A DNA stretch of 64,000 bases from Williamsia sp. 1135. Lineage in GTDB: Bacteria > Actinomycetota > Actinomycetes > Mycobacteriales > Mycobacteriaceae. Positions 35,661-45,036 of the stretch are shown here, piece by piece. The position numbers and the translations under genes were made by a program. Positions within the stretch are counted from its first letter, which is position 1, and the number at the start of each line of letters is the position of its first letter. The notes under the pieces are model-generated. The model was not told the DNA's origin, made no database searches, and saw nothing but the letters and a program-made list of their open reading frames with translations. The DNA lies in assembly GCF_002095395.1 (NCBI RefSeq), contig NZ_MJEI01000095.1, positions 88,215 to 152,214 of the forward strand. The letters are read 5' to 3'.

Positions 35661-36518
35661 GTGATTGTGCACGCAGCCTCTAAAATCGACCCGGCCCCGG
35701 AAGTTCCTCTGGACTTTCCGCGCGAGTGGTACGAGTTCGCCGACCCCGAAAACCCAGAACACATCATCAACGCCGACCTCACCTGGTTGTTGTCGCACTG
35801 GACCTGTGTCTTCGGCACCCCTGCTTGCCAGGGCATCATCGAAGGCCGCGAGAACGACGGCTGTTGCAGCCACGGGGCCTACCTGTCCGACTCAGATGAC
35901 CGCAAGATCCTGGCGAAGGGCATGGCGATGCTCACCCCTGCGGACTGGCAGAACTACGAAAAGGGCACGGGCAAAGACCCTTTGGGCAAACGCGGATACC
36001 TTGAAGAGGATGAGCTCGACGGCGAGCTCGCCCTCAAGACCCGCAAATACAAGGGCGCCTGCATCTTCCTGAACCGGCCGGGTTTTTCCGGCGGTCAGGG
36101 CTGCGCCCTGCACTCGATGGCGCTGCGCAAGGGTATCGAGCCACTCGAGGTCAAACCCGAGGTGTGCTGGCAGCTCCCGGTGCGACGTGAGCAGCAGTGG
36201 GTGGAACGGCCCGACGGCGAGCAGGTCCTCAAGACCACCATCACCGAGTTCGACCGGCGTGGCTGGGGGTCCGGGGGCGCCGACCTCGAGTGGTACTGCT
36301 CCGGATCCCCCGACGCACACATCGGCGCGAAGCAGGTCTGGCAGTCTTACCGGCCGGAGTTGATCGCGCTTCTCGGCGAGCCCGCCTACGAGGAACTCGC
36401 GAAGGCCTGCCGGCGTCGCCAGGGACTCGGGCTCATCGCGATCCACCCGGCCACCGCCGCCGCCACCAAGCGTCAGGAGGGCGACATCAAGTACGCCCAG
36501 CACCCGGAAGAGGCCTGA
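35661..36518 (+). CDS. Conserved Cys-rich protein (Rv0495c-like), possible metal-chelating domain
   Basis: A protein of about 285 residues. Cysteines cluster: [14 protein letters not shown], then [10 protein letters not shown], then [21 protein letters not shown], and VCWQLPV. This spacing resembles YkgJ-like zinc/iron-chelating domains (DUF3109), an inference. No signal peptide or membrane segment. It starts at a GTG at 35661 (or 35667); the region upstream (35633-35660) is shared with the divergent ppx gene. It converges on regX3 across a hairpin at 36514-36559. Function unknown. Confidence 0.8.
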   Translation: MIVHAASKIDPAPEVPLDFPREWYEFADPENPEHIINADLTWLLSHWTCVFGTPACQGIIEGRENDGCCSHGAYLSDSDDRKILAKGMAMLTPADWQNYEKGTGKDPLGKRGYLEEDELDGELALKTRKYKGACIFLNRPGFSGGQGCALHSMALRKGIEPLEVKPEVCWQLPVRREQQWVERPDGEQVLKTTITEFDRRGWGSGGADLEWYCSGSPDAHIGAKQVWQSYRPELIALLGEPAYEELAKACRRRQGLGLIAIHPATAAATKRQEGDIKYAQHPEEA

Positions 36519-36559
36519 GCCCTACTCCCCCAGACCCGCGGTGTGGGCCGGGGCTCAGG
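36514..36559. terminator. Inverted repeat between convergent genes
   Basis: CCTGAGCCC (36514-36522) pairs perfectly with GGGCTCAGG (36551-36559). The arms overlap both stop codons of the converging genes. It is short and lacks a T-run, so it may act only partly as a terminator. Confidence 0.5.
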
Positions 36560-37244
36560 GCTCGAACTTGTAGCCCAGCCCTCGCACGGTCACCAGGTGC
36601 TTGGGATTGCCGGGATCGGATTCGATCTTCGACCGCAGCCGCTTCACATGCACGTCAAGGGTTTTGGTGTCGCCGACATAATCGGCACCCCAGACCCGGT
36701 CGATGAGCTGCCCCCGGGTCAGCACCCGGCCCGCGTTGCGCAAAAGGTACTCGAGGAGATCGAATTCTTTGAGCGGCAACGTGATCGACTGTCCGCTGGC
36801 GGAGACCGTGTGGCGCTCGACGTCCATCGACACCGGTCCCGCCTCGATGAGCCCGCCGTCGAGGTCGATCGCTTCGCCTGCGTCACCGCCGCGGCGGAGC
36901 ACCGCCCGGATCCGGGCGATCAGCTCGCGAGCCGAATAAGGTTTGGTCACATAGTCATCGGCGCCCAGTTCGAGTCCGACGACCTTGTCGATCTCGCTGT
37001 CGCGCGCGGTCACCATGATCACCGGCGTCGACGAACGGGCCCGAATGGCTTTGCAGACCTCGGTGCCCGAGGCTCCGGGCAACATCAGGTCGAGCAGCAC
37101 GATGTCCGGGCTCACCCTCTCGAACTCAGGCAGCGCCGAGTTGCCGTCGGTGACGATCGTGGCTTCGAAACCCTCTTTTCGAAGCAGGAACGCGAGCGGG
37201 TCGGCCAAGGATTCTTCGTCCTCGACGATCAGCACATGTGTCAA
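36555..37244 (-). CDS. regX3: Two-component response regulator RegX3
   Basis: A 229-residue OmpR/PhoB-type regulator. The receiver starts MTHVLIVEDEESLADPLAF, with phosphoacceptor D52 in IVLLDLMLPG and the VTARDSE and GADDYVTKPY segments. The winged-helix C-terminus ends RGLGYKFEP. Nearly identical in layout to M. tuberculosis RegX3, the phosphate-starvation response regulator. It uses a TTG start overlapping the senX3 stop (TTGA), so no MIRU-type spacer separates the pair. Confidence 0.95.
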   Translation of the reverse strand: MTHVLIVEDEESLADPLAFLLRKEGFEATIVTDGNSALPEFERVSPDIVLLDLMLPGASGTEVCKAIRARSSTPVIMVTARDSEIDKVVGLELGADDYVTKPYSARELIARIRAVLRRGGDAGEAIDLDGGLIEAGPVSMDVERHTVSASGQSITLPLKEFDLLEYLLRNAGRVLTRGQLIDRVWGADYVGDTKTLDVHVKRLRSKIESDPGNPKHLVTVRGLGYKFEP

Positions 37245-38545
37245 CGGCTCAGTTCTCTCTCTTCGTGGACCACGATTGCGGTCTTGTCTGATTCTCTGGC
37301 CGCGGAGGCCGACGGTCGAGCCGCCGCGGCGAGTGGGATGGTGAGGGTGAAGGTGGAGCCGGTTCCGGGTTTGCTCCACAGTTCGATGGCGCCACCGTGG
37401 TTGCTGGCGACGTGCTTGACGATCGCCAGTCCCAGGCCGGTGCCGCCGGTGGCGCGCGAGCGGGCCTTGTCGATACGGAAGAAGCGCTCGAACACCCGCA
37501 TCTGATGCTGGGGCGCGATACCGATGCCGCGGTCGGTGACGGCGATGGCCACCATCGGCCTGCCGTCGACGTTGATCACCCGCCTGCTCATGGAGACTGC
37601 TGTCCCGCTGGGTGAATAGGCGATCGCATTGGCCACCAGGTTGTTCAGCGCCGTCAGCAGCAGGGTGTGGTCGCCGTGGACTTGCAGGCCCGAGTCGTCG
37701 TCGGTGGTGAGCTTGATGCCCGCGGCCTCGGCGTTGATCTGGGCCCGGTCCAGCACCTCGTCGATCAGGACGTCGACCTCGACATCCTCCAGATCCGGCA
37801 GTCGCTCGGCACCCTGCAGTCGCGACAGCGCGATCAGCTCCGACACCATGTTGCCCAGGCGCATCGATTCGATGCGGACCCGCTCACCGAAGTGCTCCAC
37901 CGAGTACGGGTCATCGGACGACTCCATCAGCGCTTCGGCCAGGAGCCCGATCGCGGCGACGGGGGTCTTCAATTCGTGGGAGACGTTGGCGACGAAGTCG
38001 CGGCGGGTCTCCTCGACCCGGATGTTCTCGGAGTCGTCGTGGCCGTAGACGACCGCATATCGCTCGCCACCGTCGGCGATCAGTTCGGACAGGCACGACA
38101 CCGACTGGATCTTGCGACCCGGTGCGCGGCCGGTCGACACGAAGGCACCTGTGCCCTGCGGCGGCACGAACGTGAACCGACCGTTGTCGCCGCTCTCCAG
38201 GGTGTAGCGGGCATACTCCCAGACCGAATCGTCCAGCAGATGATCGTGGACCATCCCCAGGTGGACGGCCTGCTCGTTGTAGAAGACGACGTCGCGCACG
38301 TCGTCGACCACCGCGACGCCGGTCTCGCCGCCTTCGACGATGAGGTCGAGCAGCATCGCGCGCGTCATCCGGGTGGCGGCTTGGGGCGGCGGTGTCGCCT
38401 GCAGCACGGTCGGGACCGCCGGGGCGACGATTTCGGCTGATTCGGACGATTCAGGCAGGTCTCTGCGTCGGCCGACGAGCCATCCGGCCGTCGCGCCGAT
38501 CAGTAGCGCCAGCAACGCCACGCCCGCGACAACAAATGCGGTCAC
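37241..38545 (-). CDS. senX3: Sensor histidine kinase SenX3
   Basis: A 434-residue sensor kinase. One N-terminal membrane helix (TAFVVAGVALLALLIGATAG) is followed by a PAS-like region. The phosphorylated His is H190 in ANVSHELKTPVAAIG, and the ATPase domain has NLVANAIAYSP, TDRGIGIAP and GGTGLGLAIVKH. SenX3 senses phosphate limitation and phosphorylates RegX3. Start GTG 38545 matches the M. tuberculosis protein; TTG 38551 is the alternative. Confidence 0.94.
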   Translation of the reverse strand: MTAFVVAGVALLALLIGATAGWLVGRRRDLPESSESAEIVAPAVPTVLQATPPPQAATRMTRAMLLDLIVEGGETGVAVVDDVRDVVFYNEQAVHLGMVHDHLLDDSVWEYARYTLESGDNGRFTFVPPQGTGAFVSTGRAPGRKIQSVSCLSELIADGGERYAVVYGHDDSENIRVEETRRDFVANVSHELKTPVAAIGLLAEALMESSDDPYSVEHFGERVRIESMRLGNMVSELIALSRLQGAERLPDLEDVEVDVLIDEVLDRAQINAEAAGIKLTTDDDSGLQVHGDHTLLLTALNNLVANAIAYSPSGTAVSMSRRVINVDGRPMVAIAVTDRGIGIAPQHQMRVFERFFRIDKARSRATGGTGLGLAIVKHVASNHGGAIELWSKPGTGSTFTLTIPLAAAARPSASAARESDKTAIVVHEERELSR

Positions 38546-38709
38546 AGACAAATCTTACGGGCAGCTGAACATGACACCTATGCAGAATGCTCGGCATCGG
38601 GTGCCGGTAACAAGTCAGCGCGCCAGAGTTGGGACGTTGTTCACCCGATTGTCGCCAGAATGGCCCCGGCGGCGCATTTGTTTCGACCCGTGACCGTTTT
38701 GGATTTCGC

Positions 38710-39045
38710 TCAGCGGGTCACTTCAGTGGCCATACCCGCGTATTCAGGGTTCTTGTCGATGAAATACCCGACATAGGAGCACAACGGCACGACCTGCTTA
38801 CCCGATTGCGCGATGTCGTCGAGCACGTATTTGACCAGGTGGGCGGCATACCCGTGGCCACTGAACTGGCTGTGCACCACGGTATGGGTCAGCAGCACCT
38901 GTTCGGGTTCGCTGACGTAGTCGAGATAGCCGACGTAATCGTCGCCGACAAATATCTCGTACCGTTCTTGCGCGAGTGAATGGGTCACCCGAATTGTGGA
39001 ATCACGTGTGTCGGTCCCGGTCCCAGATGTGTTTTCTCCCGCCAT
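38710..39045 (-). CDS. Small GNAT N-acetyltransferase-like protein (Acetyltransf_CG/YidJ type)
   Basis: A 111-residue protein. The core VLLTHTVVHSQFSGHGYAAHLV is the acetyl-CoA pyrophosphate loop of the small GNAT subfamily (QFxGxGxA). It ends VVPLCSYVGYFIDKNPEY, a typical tail for this family. Substrate unknown. ATG 39045 (MAGENTSGTG) was chosen over an ATG 45 nt upstream. It precedes senX3 on the same strand after a 164-nt gap. Confidence 0.85.
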   Translation of the reverse strand: MAGENTSGTGTDTRDSTIRVTHSLAQERYEIFVGDDYVGYLDYVSEPEQVLLTHTVVHSQFSGHGYAAHLVKYVLDDIAQSGKQVVPLCSYVGYFIDKNPEYAGMATEVTR

Positions 39046-39141
39046 GGAACCAGGGTAGACCTCGCTTTCGACCACCAGCGCTGGTTGCACGAAGAGGTGC
39101 GGATTCCGTCGCCGCAGGCGGCGATGGCGCGCGAATCCGTA

Positions 39142-39888
39142 CTATTTGCTGCCTTGCGCGGCCACTGCGGCCGCACCCGCAGCAGCCGCGTCAGGGTCCA
39201 GGTAGGTGCCACCCGGGTTCAGCGGTTTCAGGTTCTCGTCGAGGTCGTACCGCAGCGGGTTGCCGGTCGGGATGTTCAAGCCGGCGATGTCCTCGTCGGA
39301 GATGCCGTCGAGATACTTCACCAGAGCGCGCAATGAGTTGCCGTGCGCGGCGACGAGCACCGTCTTGCCTGCCTTGAGATCCGCGGCAATGGCTTCCTCG
39401 AAGTACGGGATGAGCCGGACCACAACGTCTTTGAGGCATTCGGTCAGCGGCACCTCGGGCAGGTCGGCGTAGCGGACGTCGGCGTCCTGGCTGTACTCGG
39501 CACCCTTCTCGATCGGGGGCGGCGGGGTGTCATAGCTGCGGCGCCACAGCATGAACTGCTCGTCACCGAACTTCTCTTTGGTCTCGGCCTTGTTCAGACC
39601 CTGCAGGGCGCCGTAGTGCCGCTCGTTGAGTCGCCAGTCGCGGATCACCGGGATCCAGTGCCGGTCGGCGGTGTTCAGGGCGATCTCGGCGGTCGTGATC
39701 GCGCGCCGCAGCAGCGACGTGTAGAGGACGTCGGGCAGCACGTCGTGCTCGACGAGCAGCTCGCCGGCCCGCACGGCCTCGGCCCTGCCCTTGTCGGTGA
39801 GGGCAACGTCGACCCAGCCGGTGAACTGGTTGGACGCGTTCCATTCGCTCTCGCCGTGCCGCATCAGGATCAGGGTTCCGTTGCTCAT
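39142..39888 (-). CDS. gpmA: 2,3-bisphosphoglycerate-dependent phosphoglycerate mutase
   Basis: A 248-residue histidine phosphatase. MRHGESEWN places the phosphohistidine at H11. The second motif is [14 protein letters not shown], and the C-terminal [10 protein letters not shown] supplies the second His. It interconverts 3- and 2-phosphoglycerate in glycolysis. The C-terminus has an Ala-rich tail ([18 protein letters not shown]). In M. tuberculosis gpm1 (Rv0489) also sits beside senX3. Confidence 0.96.
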   Translation of the reverse strand: MSNGTLILMRHGESEWNASNQFTGWVDVALTDKGRAEAVRAGELLVEHDVLPDVLYTSLLRRAITTAEIALNTADRHWIPVIRDWRLNERHYGALQGLNKAETKEKFGDEQFMLWRRSYDTPPPPIEKGAEYSQDADVRYADLPEVPLTECLKDVVVRLIPYFEEAIAADLKAGKTVLVAAHGNSLRALVKYLDGISDEDIAGLNIPTGNPLRYDLDENLKPLNPGGTYLDPDAAAAGAAAVAAQGSK

Positions 39889-39952
39889 GAGGCAATAGTT
39901 TTCCACAGGCCGACCCGCCCGGTTGCCCCCGCGACCACATACACTGACCGCC

Positions 39953-40693
39953 ATGCTCTCCGGCGCCTGGAATTTCCGCGATGTGTCCGACCTGAAAACC
40001 GACGAAGGACGTTGTGTCGGTTCAGGTTTCCTCTTCAGGAGTTCAGAACTCAGTTCCCTGGAGGACACCGGCGGGCAAGATCTCGTCAACCTCGGTGTGA
40101 CCGACATCTTCGATGTCAGGGATATAGGCGAGATAGAGCGCAGTGGTACGGACAGGGTCCCCGCCGGCATCGAGGTCCACGTCCTGCCCTTTGACCTGCG
40201 CCCGGACGGCAAGGCCCCACACGAGATCTCTCGTGAGGAGTACATGGCGAACCGCACCCGATACCTGTCCCAGGTCTACGCGACGATGCCGATGCTGCCG
40301 GGAGCGATGAACTGCATCGAACAGGTCATCAAGTTGCTCGGCGACCCCGATCGGCGGGTGCTCGTCCACTGCGCTGCAGGAAAGGATCGGACCGGCTGGG
40401 TGGTCGCCCTGGTGCTCGGTGCCCTGGGTGTCGCCCGAGACGAGGTCCTGAAGGACTACCTGGAAAGTAACGCGAGCATCGGGCCTCTACGGGCCCACAT
40501 GCAGAAGATCTACGGCCCACCCGACGGCGAGCCCATCGAGATCTCGGATGATCTGCTCGGCGTCAACGAGGTGTATCTGGCCGCCGCACAACAAGCGATG
40601 CTCGATACGTATGGGTCGCTCGAGGACTACCTCGCCGCCTGCCGGGTGACCGGGGACGACCTCGAGCGTCTGCGGGCCCGCCTCCTGGTCTGA
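39953..40693 (+). CDS. MptpB-like tyrosine/phosphoinositide phosphatase
   Basis: A 246-residue DSP-like protein. The active-site loop [10 protein letters not shown], with Cys C140 and the extra Lys/Asp, is the MptpB/Siw14-type P-loop. [10 protein letters not shown] at the N-terminus and the [10 protein letters not shown] segment are also as in that family. Such enzymes dephosphorylate phosphotyrosine, phosphoserine or phosphoinositides. TACACT ends 7 nt before the ATG, so the transcript may be leaderless. The ~457 bp downstream is full of repeats. Confidence 0.9.
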   Translation: MLSGAWNFRDVSDLKTDEGRCVGSGFLFRSSELSSLEDTGGQDLVNLGVTDIFDVRDIGEIERSGTDRVPAGIEVHVLPFDLRPDGKAPHEISREEYMANRTRYLSQVYATMPMLPGAMNCIEQVIKLLGDPDRRVLVHCAAGKDRTGWVVALVLGALGVARDEVLKDYLESNASIGPLRAHMQKIYGPPDGEPIEISDDLLGVNEVYLAAAQQAMLDTYGSLEDYLAACRVTGDDLERLRARLLV

Positions 40694-41150
40694 GGGCCCC
40701 TTCGCACCGTCATCTTCGGCACGGTCGGCGGCGTTATCGGCACGGTCGACGGTTGTTTGAGCCCGCTCAACGGCGGTATCGGCACGGTCGACGGTTGTTT
40801 GAGCCCGCTCAACGGCGGTATCGGCACGGTCGACGGCGGTATCGGCACGCTCGACGGAAGTCTGAGCGAGGGAGCGCAGCGACCGACGCGAGGACCGGGA
40901 GGCGCGGCCGACGGAAGGTCGGACTGAGCGAGCGAAGCGATGCGAGGACCCGGCAGGAGGCCCCGCGTGCTCTGGACAGAGGAGCGAGGGAGCGCAGCGA
41001 CTGAGTCGACGAAGGAAGAGCACGCGCTGAAGGGCCGAACTGCCCGCGAGCGGAGCGAGCCAAACCATCACAGCGAGCCAAACCAACACAGCGCAGGTCA
41101 CAGCCCTGTCTGATTTGTTGCATTCCGCATTTGCATGCATGATGCAAGTA
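40694..41150. repeat. Gene-free repeat region
   Basis: No gene is supported here. About 40709-40865 is a 21-bp-periodic tandem repeat with two exact 42-bp copies (40735-40776, 40777-40818); read on the minus strand the units give heptads such as DRADTAV and ERAQTTV. From 40866 to 41110 it becomes a series of GAGCGAGGGAGCGCAGCGAC-like palindromic words typical of actinobacterial intergenic repeats. Confidence 0.85.
41131..41147. promoter_or_regulatory. Candidate operator before the MFS gene
   Basis: TTGCAT and ATGCAA form a 6-bp inverted repeat with a 5-nt spacer 4 nt before the chosen start; a further TTGCAT occurs at 41118. The spacing suits a small repressor, but no adjacent regulator gene exists. 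Confidence 0.45.
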
Positions 41151-42614
41151 ATGACTACCGCGCCTGAGAAGTCCTCGAACCCGCGATTGCTGATCGCTGT
41201 GCTCTGCTTCGGCGGACTGCTGGCGTCGTTCATGCAGACTCTCGTGATCCCCATCGTCGGCAAGCTGCCGGAATACCTCAACACCAGCGCCGACAACGCC
41301 TCGTGGGTCATCACGTCGACGCTACTGGCCGCTGCGGTCGGCATGCCGATCGCCGGGCGGCTCGCCGACATGTTCGGCAAACGCGCCGTGATCCTGGGGT
41401 GTATCGCCGCGATGATCGTCGGCTCGGTCATCTGCGCACTGACGTCGCTGGTGGTTCCGATGATCGTCGGACGTGGACTGCAGGGCCTGGCGATGGGCCT
41501 GATCCCCTGCGGCATCAGCCTCCTGCGCGACAAGCTCTATCCGGCCCATATCCCCGGGGCGATCGCCACGATGTCGGCGACCCTCGGTGTCGGCGGCGCC
41601 ATCGGCCTGCCGGTCGCGGCATGGATCACACAGACCTTCGACTGGCACGTGCTGTTCTGGACGTCCGCCGGACTCGCCACCTTCACGTTCATCCTGGTGT
41701 TCACGCTCGTCAGCGAGTCGCATGTGCAATCGCCGGGCACCTTCGACGTCATCGGCGCCGTCGGACTGACCACCGCGCTCGTGGCGTTGTTGCTCGCGCT
41801 GTCGAAGGGTGCCACCTGGGGTTGGACCAGCGCCATGACGTTGGGACTGACCGTCGCCGGTCTGGCGATCCTGGCCATCTGGGGCTGGTTCGAACTACGC
41901 ACGAAGACCCCGCTTGTCGATCTGCGCACGTCCCGGCAGCCGATCATCGTCCTGACCAACGCGGCTTCGGTGCTCGTCGGCTTCTCGCTGATGGCGATCG
42001 GCCTGTCCGCCCCGCAGCTGCTGCAGATCCCGAACATCCCCGGGGTCGTCGATTACGGCATGGGTGAGACGATCCTCGCGACCGGCCTCATCCTGGCTCC
42101 GGGCGGACTCATGATGATGTTCCTCTCCCCGGTGTCCGCGCGGCTCAACATCGTCATCGGCCCGAAGTTCACGCTGCTGATCGGCGCCTCGGTGATCGCA
42201 GCCGGATACGTGACGTCGGTTTTCCTGATGGCCGAACCGTGGCAGATCCTCGTCGCCAACATCATCGTCAGCGCCGGTGTCGGCATCGGGTACTCGGCGA
42301 TGCCCGCGCTCATCATGTCCGCGGCTCCGCTGCATCAGATGGCCGCCGCGAACAGCCTGAACTCCCTGATGCGCTCGATCGGCACCGCGATCGCGTCAGC
42401 GCTGCTGGCGACCATCCTCGCCAGCTCGGTGATCGACCTCGGTGGCGGCCAGAGTGTGCCGTCGGAGTCCAGCTTCCGCCTGGTGTTCATCGTCGGCAGC
42501 ATCGCGGCGATCGGTGCGGCGCTCCTGGCGCTGAGCATTCCGAACAAGTACGTGCGACCGCCGAAGTCGCTTGGTGCGATCGAGGCCAACGACAACGCCG
42601 AGGCTGTCTCCTAA
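41151..42614 (+). CDS. MFS drug exporter, DHA2-like (14 helices)
   Basis: A 487-residue MFS transporter with about 14 membrane helices. The loop GRLADMFGKRAVILG carries the MFS motif A, followed by GRGLQGLAMGLIPCGI (motif B region). Cytoplasmic termini, with the C-terminus ending NDNAEAVS. Probably a proton-coupled exporter of small molecules. ATG 41151 was chosen; ATGs at 41139 and 41142 are also in frame. No SD is evident. Confidence 0.9.
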   Translation: MTTAPEKSSNPRLLIAVLCFGGLLASFMQTLVIPIVGKLPEYLNTSADNASWVITSTLLAAAVGMPIAGRLADMFGKRAVILGCIAAMIVGSVICALTSLVVPMIVGRGLQGLAMGLIPCGISLLRDKLYPAHIPGAIATMSATLGVGGAIGLPVAAWITQTFDWHVLFWTSAGLATFTFILVFTLVSESHVQSPGTFDVIGAVGLTTALVALLLALSKGATWGWTSAMTLGLTVAGLAILAIWGWFELRTKTPLVDLRTSRQPIIVLTNAASVLVGFSLMAIGLSAPQLLQIPNIPGVVDYGMGETILATGLILAPGGLMMMFLSPVSARLNIVIGPKFTLLIGASVIAAGYVTSVFLMAEPWQILVANIIVSAGVGIGYSAMPALIMSAAPLHQMAAANSLNSLMRSIGTAIASALLATILASSVIDLGGGQSVPSESSFRLVFIVGSIAAIGAALLALSIPNKYVRPPKSLGAIEANDNAEAVS

Positions 42615-42633
42615 TCCCGCAAACGAGCCGGAA

Positions 42634-42673
42634 ATACGAAGACGATCCACCTGTAGGCGGATCGTCTTCGTAT
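42634..42673. terminator. Perfect 15-bp-stem convergent terminator
   Basis: ATACGAAGACGATCC (42634-42648) and GGATCGTCTTCGTAT (42659-42673) pair perfectly across a 10-nt loop. It separates genes converging at 42614 and 42690. Confidence 0.75.
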
Positions 42674-42689
42674 ATGTGGATCGTTTGGG

Positions 42690-44297
42690 TCAGGCGACGG
42701 GCTTGCGCAGATCCTTCCGAAGGATCTTGCCTGCCGCGCTCTTCGGGATCGCGTCGATGAACTCGACCTCACGAACCTTCTTGTGCGGAGCCACCTGCGA
42801 TGCCACGAACTCGATCACCTGCTCACCGGTGAGGTCCGCGCCCTCACGCTTGACCACGAAAGCCTTCGGGATCTCTTCCCCGGTGTCGGCCTCGATGACG
42901 CCGATCACCGCGACGTCGGCGACGTCGTCGTGGGTGAGGAGCAGCGCCTCGAGTTCGGCGGGCGGCACCTGGTAGCCCTTGTACTTGATGAGCTCCTTGA
43001 GCCGATCGACGATGTAGACGAAGCCATCCGAGTCGACCTTCGCCATGTCGCCGGTGTGCAGGAAGCCGTCATCGTCGATGGTCTCCTTGGTCGCCGCGTC
43101 GTTGTTCAGGTACCCGACCATGACGTTCGGTCCGGACACCCACAGCTCGCCGGGCTCGCTCAAGCCCTCTGCCGGGATACCGATGTCCTCGCCGCTGGCG
43201 GGGTCGACGATCTTGTTCACGGTGTTGGGGATCGGCCATCCGCAGGAGTTCAGCGGAGCCTGCGGACCATCGCCCGGATCGACCGGGATCACATGGCTCA
43301 CCGGGCTGAGTTCACTCATGCCGTAACCCTGGATGACCTGGGTGTTCAGCCGCTTCGCGACGGCCTTGCCGAGCTCTTCGTCGAGAGGGGCCGCGCCGGA
43401 CATGATGGTGTTGATCGACGACAGATCGTAGTCCGCGACCAACGGGTGCTTGGCCAGCGCAACGGCGACCGGCGGTGCGATGAACACGTAGCTGCACTTG
43501 AAGTTCTGGATGGACTCCAGGAACTGCACGAGGTCGAAACGCGGCATCACGACGAGTTTCGCGCGGTTGTACAGCGCGAGGTTGAGCAGCACCGTCATGC
43601 CGTAGATGTGGAAGAACGGCAACACAGCCAGCACCGAATCGTCGTGGGACATCTTCAGCAGGGGCTGGCTCTGCGCGACGTTTGCGATCAGGTTGCGGTG
43701 CGTCAGCATCACACCCTTCGGATTGCCGGTGGTTCCCGAGCTGTAGGGCAGGACCGCCAGATGGGTGGCGGGGTCGAAGCTCACCTCAGGAGCGGGCAGC
43801 CCGGCCGCGAGCAGGTCGATCGCGTTCGGGTTCGGGCTCTCGGCCTCGCCGGGCCCGTTGAGGATGATCACCGCGCTCTCGGGCAGACCCACCTGCGCAG
43901 CTGCGGCTTTTGCGCCGTCGGCGAGCTGGGTGACGGTGATCAGCATCTTGGCACCGGAGTCGGTGAGCTGTTTGGCGATCTCGGGTGCGGTGAACAGGGC
44001 ATTGACCGTGGTCGCGGTAGCACCTGCCCGCAGGATGCCGTGGAACACGAACGCGAAAGCCGACGTGTTCGGTGAGAGCAGAGCGACCTTGTCGCCGACC
44101 GCGATACCCCGTGCGGCCAATGCCCCGGCGAACGCGTTGATCCGTTTGATCAGTTCCCGGTACGTCGTGCCCTCGGTGGCGCCGGCGTCGATGAGCGCGG
44201 TCCGCTCCAGGTCTTCTTCGCTGATGTTGCCGAAGAGCGTCTCGTAGATCGAGCCGTCGGGAATTTCAACAGGCGGATACGGACTCGTGAAACTCAT
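42690..44297 (-). CDS. AMP-dependent CoA ligase, 4-coumarate--CoA ligase/fatty-acyl-CoA type
   Basis: A 535-residue ANL-superfamily ligase. The ATP loop is YSSGTTGNPKGVMLTHRN, the next motif QGYGMSELSPV, then FLHTGDMAKVD and DRLKELIKYKGYQVPPAELE. The catalytic C-terminal Lys is in PKSAAGKILRKDLR. It activates a carboxylic acid through an adenylate. The substrate is unknown; an aromatic or fatty acid is likely. It is a single gene, flanked by convergent and tail-to-head neighbours. Confidence 0.9.
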   Translation of the reverse strand: MSFTSPYPPVEIPDGSIYETLFGNISEEDLERTALIDAGATEGTTYRELIKRINAFAGALAARGIAVGDKVALLSPNTSAFAFVFHGILRAGATATTVNALFTAPEIAKQLTDSGAKMLITVTQLADGAKAAAAQVGLPESAVIILNGPGEAESPNPNAIDLLAAGLPAPEVSFDPATHLAVLPYSSGTTGNPKGVMLTHRNLIANVAQSQPLLKMSHDDSVLAVLPFFHIYGMTVLLNLALYNRAKLVVMPRFDLVQFLESIQNFKCSYVFIAPPVAVALAKHPLVADYDLSSINTIMSGAAPLDEELGKAVAKRLNTQVIQGYGMSELSPVSHVIPVDPGDGPQAPLNSCGWPIPNTVNKIVDPASGEDIGIPAEGLSEPGELWVSGPNVMVGYLNNDAATKETIDDDGFLHTGDMAKVDSDGFVYIVDRLKELIKYKGYQVPPAELEALLLTHDDVADVAVIGVIEADTGEEIPKAFVVKREGADLTGEQVIEFVASQVAPHKKVREVEFIDAIPKSAAGKILRKDLRKPVA

Positions 44298-44358
44298 GAC
44301 TGACTGACCTCCGGCATCGTGGGGTGACTTCTGCAGCAGAACATACCAATGATTGCTG

Positions 44359-45036
44359 TCAGGCTTTTACAGAATCGGACACATCATCCTCATCATCGCC
44401 GAGATTTCGGGGCGCGACGCCGTTTTGCACGACGGACTCCGCCCTGCTGCCCCCGGCTTGCGGCGCGCCGGCTCCGTCCGCTCTGCCTGCGCCGGCATCA
44501 TCCGGCCGAACACCCCCGGGTTCATGCCCCTCGATCAGGTGCTCGAACGCCTTCAGGTTGTTCAACGACTCCCCTCGCGAGACCCGCCACGCCCATTCCC
44601 GGCGGATCGAGGTGATGAACCCGATCTCCAGCAACACGTTGAAATCGCCGTCGGCGGCTTCCAGCGTCTGACCGAGGAGCCGATCCAGTTCGGCCGCAGT
44701 GATGGAGTCGGCCGAATGCCTGCCCACCAGATAGATGTCGCCGGCGTTGTCGAGGGTGTACGCCACCCCGTAGAGCCGACGATTTCGCTTGAGCATCCAT
44801 TTGTAGACACCCTCGTGATTCTCATCGGGCTTACGGCAGACAAACGCTTCCAGGCGCAGTCCGTGTGGACCCACCGTCAGCAGCACTGTTGTCTTGAGCT
44901 TCTTTTCGCCCGGCAGCTCGATCACGAAGTAGTCGGCGTCTTTTCCGCCGGAATCCTTGCGGCTGTAGGTCAGTTCACGCTCACCGAGGAAGTCCTCGAT
45001 GATTCCGCTCAGGTCTGTGGTCACCTGTGTGGTCAC
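44359..45036 (-). CDS. YbjN-domain protein
   Basis: A 225-residue protein. The first ~160 residues form a YbjN-like domain ([55 protein letters not shown]). The C-terminal 60 residues are disordered and rich in G, A and D. GTG 45036 overlaps the mshA stop (GTGA). Placement after mshA matches Rv0487. YbjN proteins are sometimes chaperone-like; exact function unknown. Confidence 0.85.
   Translation of the reverse strand: MTTQVTTDLSGIIEDFLGERELTYSRKDSGGKDADYFVIELPGEKKLKTTVLLTVGPHGLRLEAFVCRKPDENHEGVYKWMLKRNRRLYGVAYTLDNAGDIYLVGRHSADSITAAELDRLLGQTLEAADGDFNVLLEIGFITSIRREWAWRVSRGESLNNLKAFEHLIEGHEPGGVRPDDAGAGRADGAGAPQAGGSRAESVVQNGVAPRNLGDDEDDVSDSVKA

Noticed and set aside
38637..38660. PhoP/RegX3 box (GTTCACCCG) near senX3
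   Set aside because: Only one good half-site is present, it lies on the opposite strand to senX3, and the adjacent 11-nt unit matches poorly.
40487..41533. A 348-residue minus frame over the heptad repeats
   Set aside because: It overlaps the phosphatase and MFS genes antisense; outside the heptads there is no recognisable protein and no plausible start or RBS.
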